Under the pieces are notes generated by a model that worked only from the letters and a program-made list of their open reading frames with translations, did not search any database and had not been told where the DNA came from. This document shows, piece after piece, positions 44,797 to 52,617 of a stretch of DNA of 64,000 bases. The DNA comes from a virus, in the IMG/VR virus record IMGVR_UViG_3300035182_002586, positions 124,001-188,000 of that record, one strand, 5' to 3'. Every line of letters starts with the position of its first letter. Position 1 is the stretch's first letter. Made by a program: the position numbers and the translations under genes.

Positions 44797-44873
44797 GCCC
44801 CCGTAGCCTAGTGGATCAGGCGGCGGCCTTCTAAGCCGCGTCAACGCAGGTTCGAGTCCTGCCGGGGGTGCCA
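44797..44873 (+). tRNA. tRNA-Arg (TCT)
   Basis: G1-U72 acceptor GCCCCCG/CGGGGGT, loop CTTCTAA, CCA encoded. Confidence 0.9.
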
Positions 44874-44897
44874 CTCCACGGTGTAGTTGCGCGCGCG

Positions 44898-45236
44898 ATG
44901 ATCAAGCGCCTCCACGCCGCTTCCGCAAGGTCCTACGCGGAAGCCCTCACAGACCACGAGCACCAGGCGTGGGTTGCTGCGGACATTGTGGTGGAGCGGG
45001 CTTACGGCTTCGTCTGCCTCGTCTGCGAGCTACACGTCACGATCCCTCGGAACGTGATCCTCGATACGCGGAACAACGCGTTCGCCAGGATCCTCTACGA
45101 CAGGTATCGGACCATGGCGAGTCGAGAGGGGTTGCTCGGTTGCCTCCGTGCAGCAGTAGAAGCCACTCGACCGCCCCCAGATGTGCCCCCTTCGAGAGAC
45201 CTGTACTCCAGACTACTCGACGACGATGCGCTCTAG
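44898..45236 (+). CDS. Hypothetical protein
   Basis: A 112-residue protein with a start MIKRLHAASARSYAEAL weakly like the RVAxRF tag. GGTGTA lies 12 nt upstream. It overlaps the convergent HicB-like gene by 4 nt. Confidence 0.6.
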   Translation: MIKRLHAASARSYAEALTDHEHQAWVAADIVVERAYGFVCLVCELHVTIPRNVILDTRNNAFARILYDRYRTMASREGLLGCLRAAVEATRPPPDVPPSRDLYSRLLDDDAL

Positions 45237-45427
45237 TGGGGCTCCTCTTCGGTGATGTCTTCGGGTAGCACATCCTCGAAGAAGAGGGCCAGGTTCTCGA
45301 TGACCCGCCGTCGCGCTTCTTCTCGTGTTGGACCCTCCGCGTGGCAGCCGGGGACCGCGTAGATGCTCGCCAGAACGCCTGCGTCTTCACCAGGTCGATA
45401 GGAGATGCGGAACTTGCGGTCGCCCAT
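45233..45427 (-). CDS. HicB-like antitoxin-fold protein, orphan
   Basis: A 64-residue protein with the HicB strand-helix core: KFRISYRPGEDAGVLASIYAVPGCHAEGPTREEARRRVIENLALFFED. HicB proteins neutralise HicA mRNA interferases. No HicA is next to it and there is no C-terminal DNA-binding domain, so it may work alone against host toxins or have another use. Confidence 0.72.
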   Translation of the reverse strand: MGDRKFRISYRPGEDAGVLASIYAVPGCHAEGPTREEARRRVIENLALFFEDVLPEDITEEEPH

Positions 45428-45489
45428 GGCGAGGACCCTCCGTTCAACCGCACTACGGAGATAAGAGGATCGTCTCGCAACAGCTCAGC

Positions 45490-46401
45490 TCAGTCGTGTA
45501 CGCAGCGGAGCTGCATCACCTTGTCCGTCGATTCGACCCACTCTCCCACGGAGACATCAATCGCGACTCCGAGCCCGGCGGGCGTGTGGTCGCTCGTCCA
45601 GTATTGAGTGCTCGCGGTCGCGTACGTAGTCGGGAGCTTGAGAACCGCATCGGCATCCGGCGCGTAGCACGAGGTCTGCTTGTAGCTGGTCCCCCACGGC
45701 CCCGGCCCCGCGACTTGCGCGACGATCGCCGACCACTCGGCCTTCGTAGGTACACGCCACCCACCCGTCCCGTACTTCCCCGAGCAAGCACTCGCCGCGT
45801 TCGCTTGCGTGGACCCGTAGGTCGAGAGGTACTTGAAGTCACTGTTCGCCCACGTGATGCCGGTCTTCGTGTCCTTGACAGCGAACCCGTCCGGCGACTT
45901 GGTGTCCGTCACGCTCATGAAGCGGCCCGACGCCGTACACGAGCACGTCGCCTTCGCCGTACCACCGTCCGGCGTCGTATCGAGGCAAGCGTAGTTGCAA
46001 ACGCCCCCCTTGGTCACCCACGAGGTGGTCCCCGTCGTGCTGTCTCCAACGCACTGCTCCAACTGCGTGCCCGTACAGCGACTCGCCCCGGGCGTGCAGG
46101 CGACGGAGCCCGCGTCTCCCGTGCCGGTGTCGACCGTGCCCGTATCGGTCCCGGTGTCGACCGTCCCCGTATCGGTCCCGGTGTCGACCGTGCCCGTATC
46201 GGTCCCGGTGTCGACCGTCCCCGTATCGGTCCCGGTGTCGACCGTGCCCGTGTCCCCCACCTCGGTGGTGCCCGTGTCGACCGCCCCCGACTCCTGACTG
46301 TCGGCGTCGCTCACAGGGTCCGCGAGGTTGAAGTCCGCACTGGAGCAACCCAGGGCGGTCAAAGTCAGCACACACAGGATGTAGGTCAACTGCTTGGGCA
46401 T
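45490..46401 (-). CDS. Lipoprotein with DTGT repeats and C-terminal DUF1566-like domain
   Basis: A 303-residue protein. The signal peptide ends LTALGCSS (lipobox), so it is lipid-anchored. Residues about 45-95 are DTGTDTGTV repeats encoded by a 27-bp tandem array at about 46,118-46,258. The C-terminal part (TGITWANSDFKYLST...GGWRVPTKAEWSAI) fits DUF1566/Lcl domains of surface proteins. Such DTG linkers are typical of myxobacterial lipoproteins. Confidence 0.8.
   Translation of the reverse strand: MPKQLTYILCVLTLTALGCSSADFNLADPVSDADSQESGAVDTGTTEVGDTGTVDTGTDTGTVDTGTDTGTVDTGTDTGTVDTGTDTGTVDTGTGDAGSVACTPGASRCTGTQLEQCVGDSTTGTTSWVTKGGVCNYACLDTTPDGGTAKATCSCTASGRFMSVTDTKSPDGFAVKDTKTGITWANSDFKYLSTYGSTQANAASACSGKYGTGGWRVPTKAEWSAIVAQVAGPGPWGTSYKQTSCYAPDADAVLKLPTTYATASTQYWTSDHTPAGLGVAIDVSVGEWVESTDKVMQLRCVHD
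46118..46258 (-). repeat. 27-bp tandem repeat array
   Basis: About five copies of a 27-bp unit in frame in the lipoprotein gene, each encoding DTGTDTGTV. Units alternate at one base (gtgcccg versus gtccccg), which points to duplication of a two-unit block. Confidence 0.8.
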
Positions 46402-46570
46402 GGGGGTCTCCTCATGCCTTCTACAATCGTGCCAAGACGCTGATCCATCGGGCATTCCTTGTCTGAGGGTCTAATTCCAGTTCATCCCGGCGCAAGGACT
46501 CGTTCTCACTAGGTTTTTGACCGAGAGGGCCCCCCAACTTCGCGGATCCTTCTTTCAGCCGTCGAGAGGC

Positions 46571-46843
46571 ATGAGCGCCGATCGCGTTGCCGCCCGCTTC
46601 CGCACCGCCAAGTTCGATGCCGTCACCTACAAGGCGGGCGAGGCTGAGGAGTTCCTCCGCAAGGCGTACCTCGCACTGCACTCGTTCAAGTTCGGCCTCG
46701 ACGAGATGGAGGAGATCCCCTCCCACCTCAAGCCGATCTACGACCAGATGATGAAGGTGCTCGGCCACATGCACCCGGTGCAGCAAGAGGCCCACCAGCT
46801 CACGCAGATGACCTCGAAGATGCTTCGGAACATGGGTCGCTGA
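46571..46843 (+). CDS. Helical protein with RVAARF N-terminus
   Basis: A 90-residue protein starting MSADRVAARFRTAKFDAV, the clearest RVAxRF tag in the window, followed by helices (HSFKFGLDEMEEI, PIYDQMMKVLGHMH). Unknown function. Confidence 0.68.
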   Translation: MSADRVAARFRTAKFDAVTYKAGEAEEFLRKAYLALHSFKFGLDEMEEIPSHLKPIYDQMMKVLGHMHPVQQEAHQLTQMTSKMLRNMGR

Positions 46844-46869
46844 TCCGGCTCCGGGTGTAGAAGTGCGTG

Positions 46870-47607
46870 GTGACCCACGCACGCAGGGCCTATCTCCAGA
46901 AGCGGGACGACGGCGAGTTCATCACCGAGAGCACATACGCAGCGTGGGACGGCTTCCGTCTCATGGGGCTCGAAACGATCCCCTTCGTGAGGATGGAGGA
47001 GCTGGACACCCTAGGTCTTGCCCCGGACACGATCGTCCAGGGGTGGATAGGGTCGGTTCGCTACGCCCTCTCCCGCCTCGGGGTCCCGGACCCGCATGTG
47101 CCAACCATGCCGGACGAGATCCTGCCCTTCGCGGGCCGGAGGATCTGGACGACGACCCTCGGAGAGTTCCGGGCCGGTGACCGGAAGGCGTTCATCAAAC
47201 CGCTCACGAAGCACAAGCTCTTCACGGGGCACGTGTCGAGCGGTGACCTGAACGACCTCATCCAGACTGCTAACTTCGAGGACGACGTGGTGCTCCTGGC
47301 TTCCGATCCGGTCGATTTCGTCGTCGAGTACCGGACGTTCTGGAGCCGTCGCAAGTGTGTGGGTTCCCGGTTCTACCGGGGAGACTGGCGCAAGAGCATC
47401 GACTACGAGATCGTCGAGCGGGTCGGTGCGGCGTTCACTTCGGCTCCCGTCTCGTGCTCGATCGACTTCGGGCTCACCTCCGACGGCCGGACCTTGCCTG
47501 TGGAGGTCAACGACTTCTTCGCCCTCGGAAGCTACGGCTTCTCGCATGTCCCCTACGCGCAGATGATCGAGGACCGTTGGCTGGAAATGGTCGGGGCTTC
47601 GGTGTAG
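46870..47607 (+). CDS. ATP-grasp domain protein
   Basis: A 245-residue protein. It has FIKPLTKHKLFTGHV (nucleotide-binding Lys), VVEYRTFWSRR, and a C-terminal CSIDFGLTSDGRTLPVEVNDFFALG, the ATP-grasp metal-binding region. Such proteins form amide bonds using ATP. The GTG at 46,870 fits a GGTGTA spacing of 10 nt. Substrate unknown. Confidence 0.75.
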   Translation: MTHARRAYLQKRDDGEFITESTYAAWDGFRLMGLETIPFVRMEELDTLGLAPDTIVQGWIGSVRYALSRLGVPDPHVPTMPDEILPFAGRRIWTTTLGEFRAGDRKAFIKPLTKHKLFTGHVSSGDLNDLIQTANFEDDVVLLASDPVDFVVEYRTFWSRRKCVGSRFYRGDWRKSIDYEIVERVGAAFTSAPVSCSIDFGLTSDGRTLPVEVNDFFALGSYGFSHVPYAQMIEDRWLEMVGASV

Positions 47608-47615
47608 GAGGGGTT

Positions 47616-47882
47616 GTGACCGACAAGGAAAAACTGGACCGGGCCGAGGCGGCAGCCGCTCATGCAGCCATCGAGGCGTTCACGACCACCTTCGCCAAGG
47701 CTCTGGAAGTACAGGGGGTTGAGAACCCTCTGTCGCTGATGGCGGGAACCACGCACGTGCACCACAGCCTCGCTCTGGAGGCCGGGGACCACATTGTCGT
47801 GCAGTTCGTCGTGCGGTTCACCAAGGACCCGGATCTCGTCGAGAAGATCCTCGCCACCACGCGTAAAGCGGGTACTGCGTAG
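47616..47882 (+). CDS. Small hypothetical protein
   Basis: An 88-residue protein from a GTG, 9 nt after GGTGTA at 47,601-47,606. Helical N-terminal half, strand-rich end (HIVVQFVVRFTKDPDLVEKI). Unknown. Confidence 0.62.
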   Translation: MTDKEKLDRAEAAAAHAAIEAFTTTFAKALEVQGVENPLSLMAGTTHVHHSLALEAGDHIVVQFVVRFTKDPDLVEKILATTRKAGTA

Positions 47883-47910
47883 CGCCCACAGGTGTAGTAG
47901 ACGGAGCCCC

Positions 47911-48903
47911 ATGAAGCTCCGTGTTCTCCTGTGTCTGGCTCTTGTTGGGTGTTCGACTCCCTCGGCACCGGCTGCCTCCGTGGACGCCTCCGCTGGAGAG
48001 GCCGGCTTCGACGCGACTCCAGCGGACACAGGCCAAGACACTGCGAAAGCGGAGGTCGCCCCACCCCCCGAGGACTTCTCCAAGGTGTTGGGGTGGTTCG
48101 AGTCTGTCTACGGGGCGGGGGGCAACAGAGCCAAGAACGTGGAGCGAGCTGCGACCCTCCTCGACGGGACCCATATCGGTCCCGGAGAGACGTTCTCGTT
48201 CAACGCCACCGTGGGCCCGAGGACGACCGCGCGAGGGTTCTTCGTCGCCCCTGTCATCCAAGACGGTGAGATGGTTGAGGGCCTCGGTGGGGGCGTCTGC
48301 CAGGCAAGCTCGACGACCCATGCGGCTGCGTTGATGGCCGGACTCGACATCGTGGCCAGGACCCCGCACTCACGCCCTTCGGCGTATATGCCTCTCGGCC
48401 TTGATGCGACGGTGAACTTCCCACCGGAGTGTGGCGGGGATCCCAACAGCACCGCAAAGGGGTGCTACGCCCTCGATCTTCGCGTCAAGAACAGCTCAGA
48501 CAAGGCGGTGGTGATTCACACCACCACGACAGTGGACCCCAAGATCAAGTCACGAGCGACCTTGCGCGTCGAGATCCTCGGCAGCGTCGAGGTCGCCCGA
48601 CCGACGTATACGTACGGCGCTCAGACGAACGGCTCGTACGAGCGACGCTTCAAGAAGGTCGACGGCAAGCCTGAGGGGTACCACAAGCGATCGCAGAAGG
48701 GCTCGGACGGCCTCACGGTCTTCTCCACTCTCACCTCACCTGCGTCTGACGGGGGTGTGGCAGCAGTTCGACGGTACTCCTCGAAGTACCCGCCGACGGA
48801 TGAAGTGTGGGAGGTGTCGAACGACTGGCCTGAGGACACGCTCCCGTGGGAAGCGGCGCAGGACGCAGGCGTGGATGCGGCGACGGACGCCGCGCACGAC
48901 TAG
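47911..48903 (+). CDS. VanW-domain lipoprotein
   Basis: A 330-residue protein. Signal peptide MKLRVLLCLALVGCS with a lipobox Cys, a Pro/Ala linker, then the VanW core: IGPGETFSFNATVGPRTTARGF and EGLGGGVCQASSTTHAAAL, and a beta-rich C-terminal part. VanW proteins are cell-surface proteins found in vancomycin-resistance clusters and elsewhere; the biochemical role is unsettled. GGTGTA lies 14 nt upstream. Confidence 0.83.
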   Translation: MKLRVLLCLALVGCSTPSAPAASVDASAGEAGFDATPADTGQDTAKAEVAPPPEDFSKVLGWFESVYGAGGNRAKNVERAATLLDGTHIGPGETFSFNATVGPRTTARGFFVAPVIQDGEMVEGLGGGVCQASSTTHAAALMAGLDIVARTPHSRPSAYMPLGLDATVNFPPECGGDPNSTAKGCYALDLRVKNSSDKAVVIHTTTTVDPKIKSRATLRVEILGSVEVARPTYTYGAQTNGSYERRFKKVDGKPEGYHKRSQKGSDGLTVFSTLTSPASDGGVAAVRRYSSKYPPTDEVWEVSNDWPEDTLPWEAAQDAGVDAATDAAHD

Positions 48904-49184
48904 ACGACGGGCTTGAAGTCGGCCATCCAGCGCGTGATGTTCTCGCGTTGGAACTCGAACTCCGGAACCCACAGCGTCTTCCGGGCGACCTCCAAGAGCG
49001 ACGGCTCCGTGTCCGCCACGTGTTGCAGGAAGCCCCCGAAGAAGCACGCGATGAGCATTGCTGGGGGTAGGTTGAGCTTGACGTCTTCGCCGAGACACTC
49101 GCGACGCAGAAGAGCTTCGGCGAGTGCACGCCCAGCATCGGGCGGTGAAGTGTTCGTGTTGACGAACCGACTAGCTACGTGCAT
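48900..49184 (-). CDS. Hypothetical protein with VASRF N-terminus
   Basis: A 94-residue protein starting MHVASRFVNTNTSPPD. TACACC is 10 nt upstream (49,195-49,200). Helical; unknown. Confidence 0.6.
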   Translation of the reverse strand: MHVASRFVNTNTSPPDAGRALAEALLRRECLGEDVKLNLPPAMLIACFFGGFLQHVADTEPSLLEVARKTLWVPEFEFQRENITRWMADFKPVV

Positions 49185-49244
49185 GTGTGCAGAGTACACC
49201 GCACACGCGAATCCCAATCGACTTCTTGTAAGACCCTAAGGTTG

Positions 49245-49487
49245 ATGGGAACTCGACCCCTTCGGTCCACCAAGCAACCCCACCGTCCCGCCGCGAAGCA
49301 GCCTCCCGAGGAGAGGGAGCCGAAGAAGCCGAAGAAGCAGCTCGAAGAAGTGTGCAAGGAGATGCGGAACACTCTTTGGGAGGAGCGCAGGAAGCGCGAG
49401 GCCAAAGAGGAGGAAGCCCGCCAACGCGTGCTGGAAGATGCGGTGATGGAGCAGATCTACGGACCGACCTGGCGTAGCACCGGCTGA
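49245..49487 (+). CDS. Small charged protein
   Basis: An 80-residue Lys/Glu-rich coiled-coil protein (REPKKPKKQLEEVCKEMRN). Unknown; probably real because spacing to neighbours is regular. Confidence 0.55.
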   Translation: MGTRPLRSTKQPHRPAAKQPPEEREPKKPKKQLEEVCKEMRNTLWEERRKREAKEEEARQRVLEDAVMEQIYGPTWRSTG

Positions 49488-49508
49488 TCACGGTGTGCGT
49501 ACCGGGGC

Positions 49509-49886
49509 ATGACCCCGAGCGAAGCGAAGGTAGTCTGTGACCGAGCGCTCACGATCGTGAGCGCTCTCACCCCTCCTGTCTCTTCAGAGCGCGAGGCACT
49601 ACGCCAGCTCTTCCGAGAGGCGCGTGAGACTGCCAAGAGCGAGAACGTACCCATGTACCGATGGGCGTTCGGGCTCCTCTACGACTCGCTCACGTGGACA
49701 ACGACGCCGCTCGATGCTCGGGCCCTTGATGGCCTTACGGCGGCGCTCACCCTCATCGGGTCGGAGACGTACAACAACTACTTGGCGGGGGTCACCGAGA
49801 TCCTCCGCAAGCACGAGATGGAGACCATGCACCGGGCCCTCGCGGATGCCATCCTGGCAACCGCAGAGGAAGTGCAGGACGACTAG
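49509..49886 (+). CDS. Helical hypothetical protein
   Basis: A 125-residue all-helical protein (SEREALRQLFREARETAKSE). A GGTGTG variant of the promoter box lies 13 nt upstream. Unknown. Confidence 0.62.
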   Translation: MTPSEAKVVCDRALTIVSALTPPVSSEREALRQLFREARETAKSENVPMYRWAFGLLYDSLTWTTTPLDARALDGLTAALTLIGSETYNNYLAGVTEILRKHEMETMHRALADAILATAEEVQDD

Positions 49887-49933
49887 GAGGGTGGGATGGC
49901 GAAGTTGAGCATACGCGCGGGACGCAACATCTC

Positions 49934-50005
49934 CCGCGCGTGGGGCTGGTAGGCCCCAGGAATTCTTATCAATTTCCGGACCGGGTTCGATTCCTGGCGC
50001 GCGGA
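49934..50005 (+). tRNA. tRNA-Ile-like (TAT), irregular anticodon arm
   Basis: Acceptor CCGCGCG/CGCGCGG, D-arm GGGC-TGGTAG-GCCC and T-arm CCGGG-TTCGATT-CCTGG are sound. The anticodon arm GGAATT/AATTTC leaves a 6- or 8-nt loop with CTTATC(A), giving TAT if T33 is used. Confidence 0.6.
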
Positions 50006-50006
50006 C

Positions 50007-50336
50007 TCAAGGGAGGCGGTGGATCGGGTAGGGGTCCCCCCGACGCGGGTGTGGATCCGCGAGCAATGGGTAGATCTCTTCGTCGGGGTACAAACTGCTC
50101 ACCCTATCCGTCCTCTTGACGGGCGGCTCGTCCTCCGGTGAGGGTGCCAGCGCCGCGTGCAGAACCATCTCGATGCCGTAGGCGAGCAAGCTCAGGATGA
50201 CGGCGTAGAGGGTGACTTTCCACAGGGTCCCCCAGAGCGGGAATCGGCCCTGCCTCTTGTGCCACGTCACTCTGAGGAGAGGGATCGTCAGCAAGAGGGT
50301 GGCACCAACCTGGGAGAGGAGCCCTAGGAACTGCAT
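50007..50336 (-). CDS. Two-helix membrane protein
   Basis: A 109-residue protein with two hydrophobic segments (LGLLSQVGATLLLTIPLLRV and VTLYAVILSLLAYGIEMVLH) and a charged Pro-rich cytoplasmic or periplasmic tail. Small size and topology would suit a holin, but there is no lysis cluster to support that. Confidence 0.65.
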   Translation of the reverse strand: MQFLGLLSQVGATLLLTIPLLRVTWHKRQGRFPLWGTLWKVTLYAVILSLLAYGIEMVLHAALAPSPEDEPPVKRTDRVSSLYPDEEIYPLLADPHPRRGDPYPIHRLP

Positions 50337-50437
50337 AGGCTCACCCTAAGGTGACTCACAAGGGCTTTGACGTGTAAGGGTTGGTTGTACAGCCCACCCT
50401 CATGTATTCGAGGTTCTTCCTTTCAGGGGTCGTAGCC

Positions 50438-51013
50438 GTGATCAAGCGCCTCTGCGTTTTCGACTTCGATGGGACTCTGTTCCGCAGCCCCGAACGCCCC
50501 TCTTGGTGGCCCCACGCTGGTTGGTGGACACACCCCGGGTCGTTGAACCCGCCCTGCGTGCCCGAGACCCCCGGAGACGACTGGTGGGTTGCTCCCACGC
50601 TCCAGGCGGCGCAGCAGGCTCTCGCGGACGATGAGACGTACACGGTCATGCTGACCGGCCGCCTTGGGGAGCGGTTCGACGGCCGCGTGCGGGCCCTGGT
50701 GAAGCAGACCGGGCTGGAGTTCGACGAGTTCCACCTCTGCGACTCCGACGACTCCATCGCGTGGAAGACCGGGCAGCTCCGCGCCCTCCTCAAGGCCCAT
50801 CCGGACGTCGAGGTTGTCGAGGTGTGGGAAGACCGCACCGAGCAGCTCCGCACGTTCCGTGCGGTCGTGGGGGAGGCCGGGCTGGAGTTCCGCCCCCATC
50901 AGGTGGATGTCGAGCCTCACGCCCTGGTCTGCAAGGGCGATGAGGACGGCAGGCCGGCTGAGAAGTCTGCGGCTGAACGCGTCCTCGAACGGTTCCTTGC
51001 GCGCAACGGGTAA
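50438..51013 (+). CDS. HAD phosphatase, HAD_SAK (Swiss Army Knife RNA repair)-like
   Basis: A 191-residue protein. HAD motif I is FDFDGTLFRSP and motif II is TVMLTGRLGERF. Between them is WWPHAGWWTHPGSLNPPCVP, the Trp-rich insert I associate with the HAD_SAK family of RNA-repair proteins. Such domains trim phosphates at broken RNA ends before ligation. Together with the Rnl2-type ligase at 37,261 this gives a plausible end-healing plus sealing pair. GTG at 50,438 is the likely start; an ATG 36 nt upstream is possible. Confidence 0.72.
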   Translation: MIKRLCVFDFDGTLFRSPERPSWWPHAGWWTHPGSLNPPCVPETPGDDWWVAPTLQAAQQALADDETYTVMLTGRLGERFDGRVRALVKQTGLEFDEFHLCDSDDSIAWKTGQLRALLKAHPDVEVVEVWEDRTEQLRTFRAVVGEAGLEFRPHQVDVEPHALVCKGDEDGRPAEKSAAERVLERFLARNG

Positions 51014-51040
51014 TAACCTGTTGGACGGGGCCTCGGCTCC

Positions 51041-51046
51041 GGTGTA
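51041..51046 (+). promoter_or_regulatory. GGTGTA box upstream of tmRNA
   Basis: The only GGTGTA between the HAD gene and tmRNA, about 114 nt before the mature 5' end; a possible promoter for a tmRNA precursor. Confidence 0.3.
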
Positions 51047-51159
51047 CATTGATCTCGCAGGCGGCGAAAGCCGTCGGCTGGTGGAGGGTGACCCGGGCAA
51101 CCGGTTCGCCCCTTGGGTCCGGTTCCTGTCCCAGTCGCAAGACAAAACGGGAACTTAAT

Positions 51160-51515
51160 GGGAGCGCCCCGGTTTCGACGGGGGAAGGAAGTTTTCGCTA
51201 GCGTGTAGGCCCGCGCTCGTAGGGCCTCAAAAGATTCGAGCCGAAACAAACGCCAACGACAACGGCACCGTCATCACCGCTCTCAAGGCGGCTGCGTGAC
51301 CGATCCCGCCCCAAGGTAGTCCTCGTAGGGGCATATGGGATCGTCAAACACTAGGGCTGGCCAAAGCCTCGGGCTCCCGGGGGTCAGGCGAGACAAGCAG
51401 GGAAGCTAGGTCGCGGCCAAATCTGCGAACCCCGTCGAGGGGGCAAGCTCGAATACGCACGTAGAAAGCGACGACAGAGATCTCTCGGACGCGGGTTCGA
51501 CTCCCGCCGCTTCCA
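51160..51515 (+). ncRNA. ssrA: tmRNA
   Basis: About 356 nt. The 5' end GGGAGCG...GGTTTCGACGGGG and the 3' T-arm GCGGG-TTCGACT-CCCGC with acceptor CGCTTCC form the tRNA-Ala-like domain. The tag reading frame (51,252-51,299) gives ANDNGTVITALKAAA before TGA. tmRNA releases stalled ribosomes and tags their products for proteolysis. The tag ends KAAA rather than the common LAA, which may change which protease reads it. Confidence 0.92.
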
Positions 51516-51521
51516 CCCATC

Positions 51522-51803
51522 ATGAAAGAACCGTCTTGGGATTCCGTCTACCTGCTCGGGTGGGTCGACCACGAGCGTCGGAACTACCTCACCTCCTGGA
51601 ACGGTAACCAGAAGGTCGTCGACTTCGTGATCACCGGGGTGACCCCCGCGAACATGCCCCTGTGGTCTGCTCCGGTCCCCCAAGGCGCGGCCGTGCTTGC
51701 GGTCCCCGAGGGTCGGAAGCCTCACGACTTCGCGTGCGAGGTTGGGGGCTTCCACGCCATCGGGGTGGAGTACGAACCCGGGAGCGTCGTTCGCACCTTG
51801 TGA
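51522..51803 (+). CDS. Small hypothetical protein
   Basis: A 93-residue strand-rich protein that starts 7 nt after tmRNA. Contains GWVDHERRNYLTSWNGNQKV. Unknown. Confidence 0.6.
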   Translation: MKEPSWDSVYLLGWVDHERRNYLTSWNGNQKVVDFVITGVTPANMPLWSAPVPQGAAVLAVPEGRKPHDFACEVGGFHAIGVEYEPGSVVRTL

Positions 51804-51843
51804 CAGATTTGCCGTACCCGGGCTCAGGTGTTAGGGTACGAGG

Positions 51844-52428
51844 ATGGGTGCAGACTCGATTACAGGGTTGGTCGGCGCAAGGTTTGGGCGCTGGATCATA
51901 CAGGGGATCACAGGCAAGAGCCACGGCACGCACTTGTGTGCCTGCCTTTGTGATTGTGGTGCAGTCGCAAACGTGCGCCTCGATGTACTAAGACGTGGGG
52001 CTAGCAAGAGCTGTGGGTGTCTACGGGACGACTTGGCTCGTACTCGAAATGCAGTGCTATTCACGCTTCCTGGTGGTCTAGGGGCAAAGAGGAGGCACTA
52101 TCGATCCTACGTAACTGGTGCGCGAACGCGTGGACTACGCTTCGAGTTGAGTCCTGCGCAATTCTGCGCTCTCGTGGAGAAGCCTTGCTACTACTGCGGT
52201 GTTGTCGGCAGCATGTTGAAAGACTCATCAGGGGGACAGAATGCTGACCTACCTAAGCATGCTGTGAACGGTGTGGATCGCCTTGACCCAAAGGAGGGGT
52301 ACACACCGGAGAACTGCGTCCCTGCTTGTGACAAGTGCAACAGGGCCAAGAATGACTGGACCCTAGAGGAGTTCAAAAAGTGGGTCCGACAGGTTTACCT
52401 GTCACTACACACTGTAGACGAAGGCTGA
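51844..52428 (+). CDS. HNH endonuclease with phage-type N-terminal DNA-binding domain
   Basis: A 194-residue protein. The N-terminal CLCDCGAVANVRLDVLRRGASKSCGCL is a zinc module common in phage homing endonucleases. The nuclease core is CYYCGVVGSML...GVDRLDPKEGYTPENCVPACDKCNRAKND. It lies 16 nt before tRNA-Leu(TAG), again next to a tRNA. Confidence 0.85.
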   Translation: MGADSITGLVGARFGRWIIQGITGKSHGTHLCACLCDCGAVANVRLDVLRRGASKSCGCLRDDLARTRNAVLFTLPGGLGAKRRHYRSYVTGARTRGLRFELSPAQFCALVEKPCYYCGVVGSMLKDSSGGQNADLPKHAVNGVDRLDPKEGYTPENCVPACDKCNRAKNDWTLEEFKKWVRQVYLSLHTVDEG

Positions 52429-52443
52429 CAGCAAGACGTGTAC

Positions 52444-52526
52444 GCGAGGATGGCGGAATGGCAAACGCCCCGGGTTTAGGTTCCGGCGACCGAAAGGTCT
52501 TGGGGGTTCAAGTCCCCCTCCTCGCA
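52444..52526 (+). tRNA. tRNA-Leu (TAG)
   Basis: Acceptor GCGAGGA/TCCTCGC, loop TTTAGGT, class II arm with GACC-GAAA-GGTC. Confidence 0.93.
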
Positions 52527-52617
52527 CCGCGGTAGCACCCCCTCGATGGGCGAGGGCTGCTAACATTCACCCTTGGAAAGACCATGAAGAAGAAGCGAAG
52601 AAGGTAGGGTTACTCCC

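Noticed and set aside
45233-45427. Complete HicAB toxin-antitoxin system
   Set aside because: Only a HicB-like ORF is present; neighbouring ORFs do not resemble HicA.
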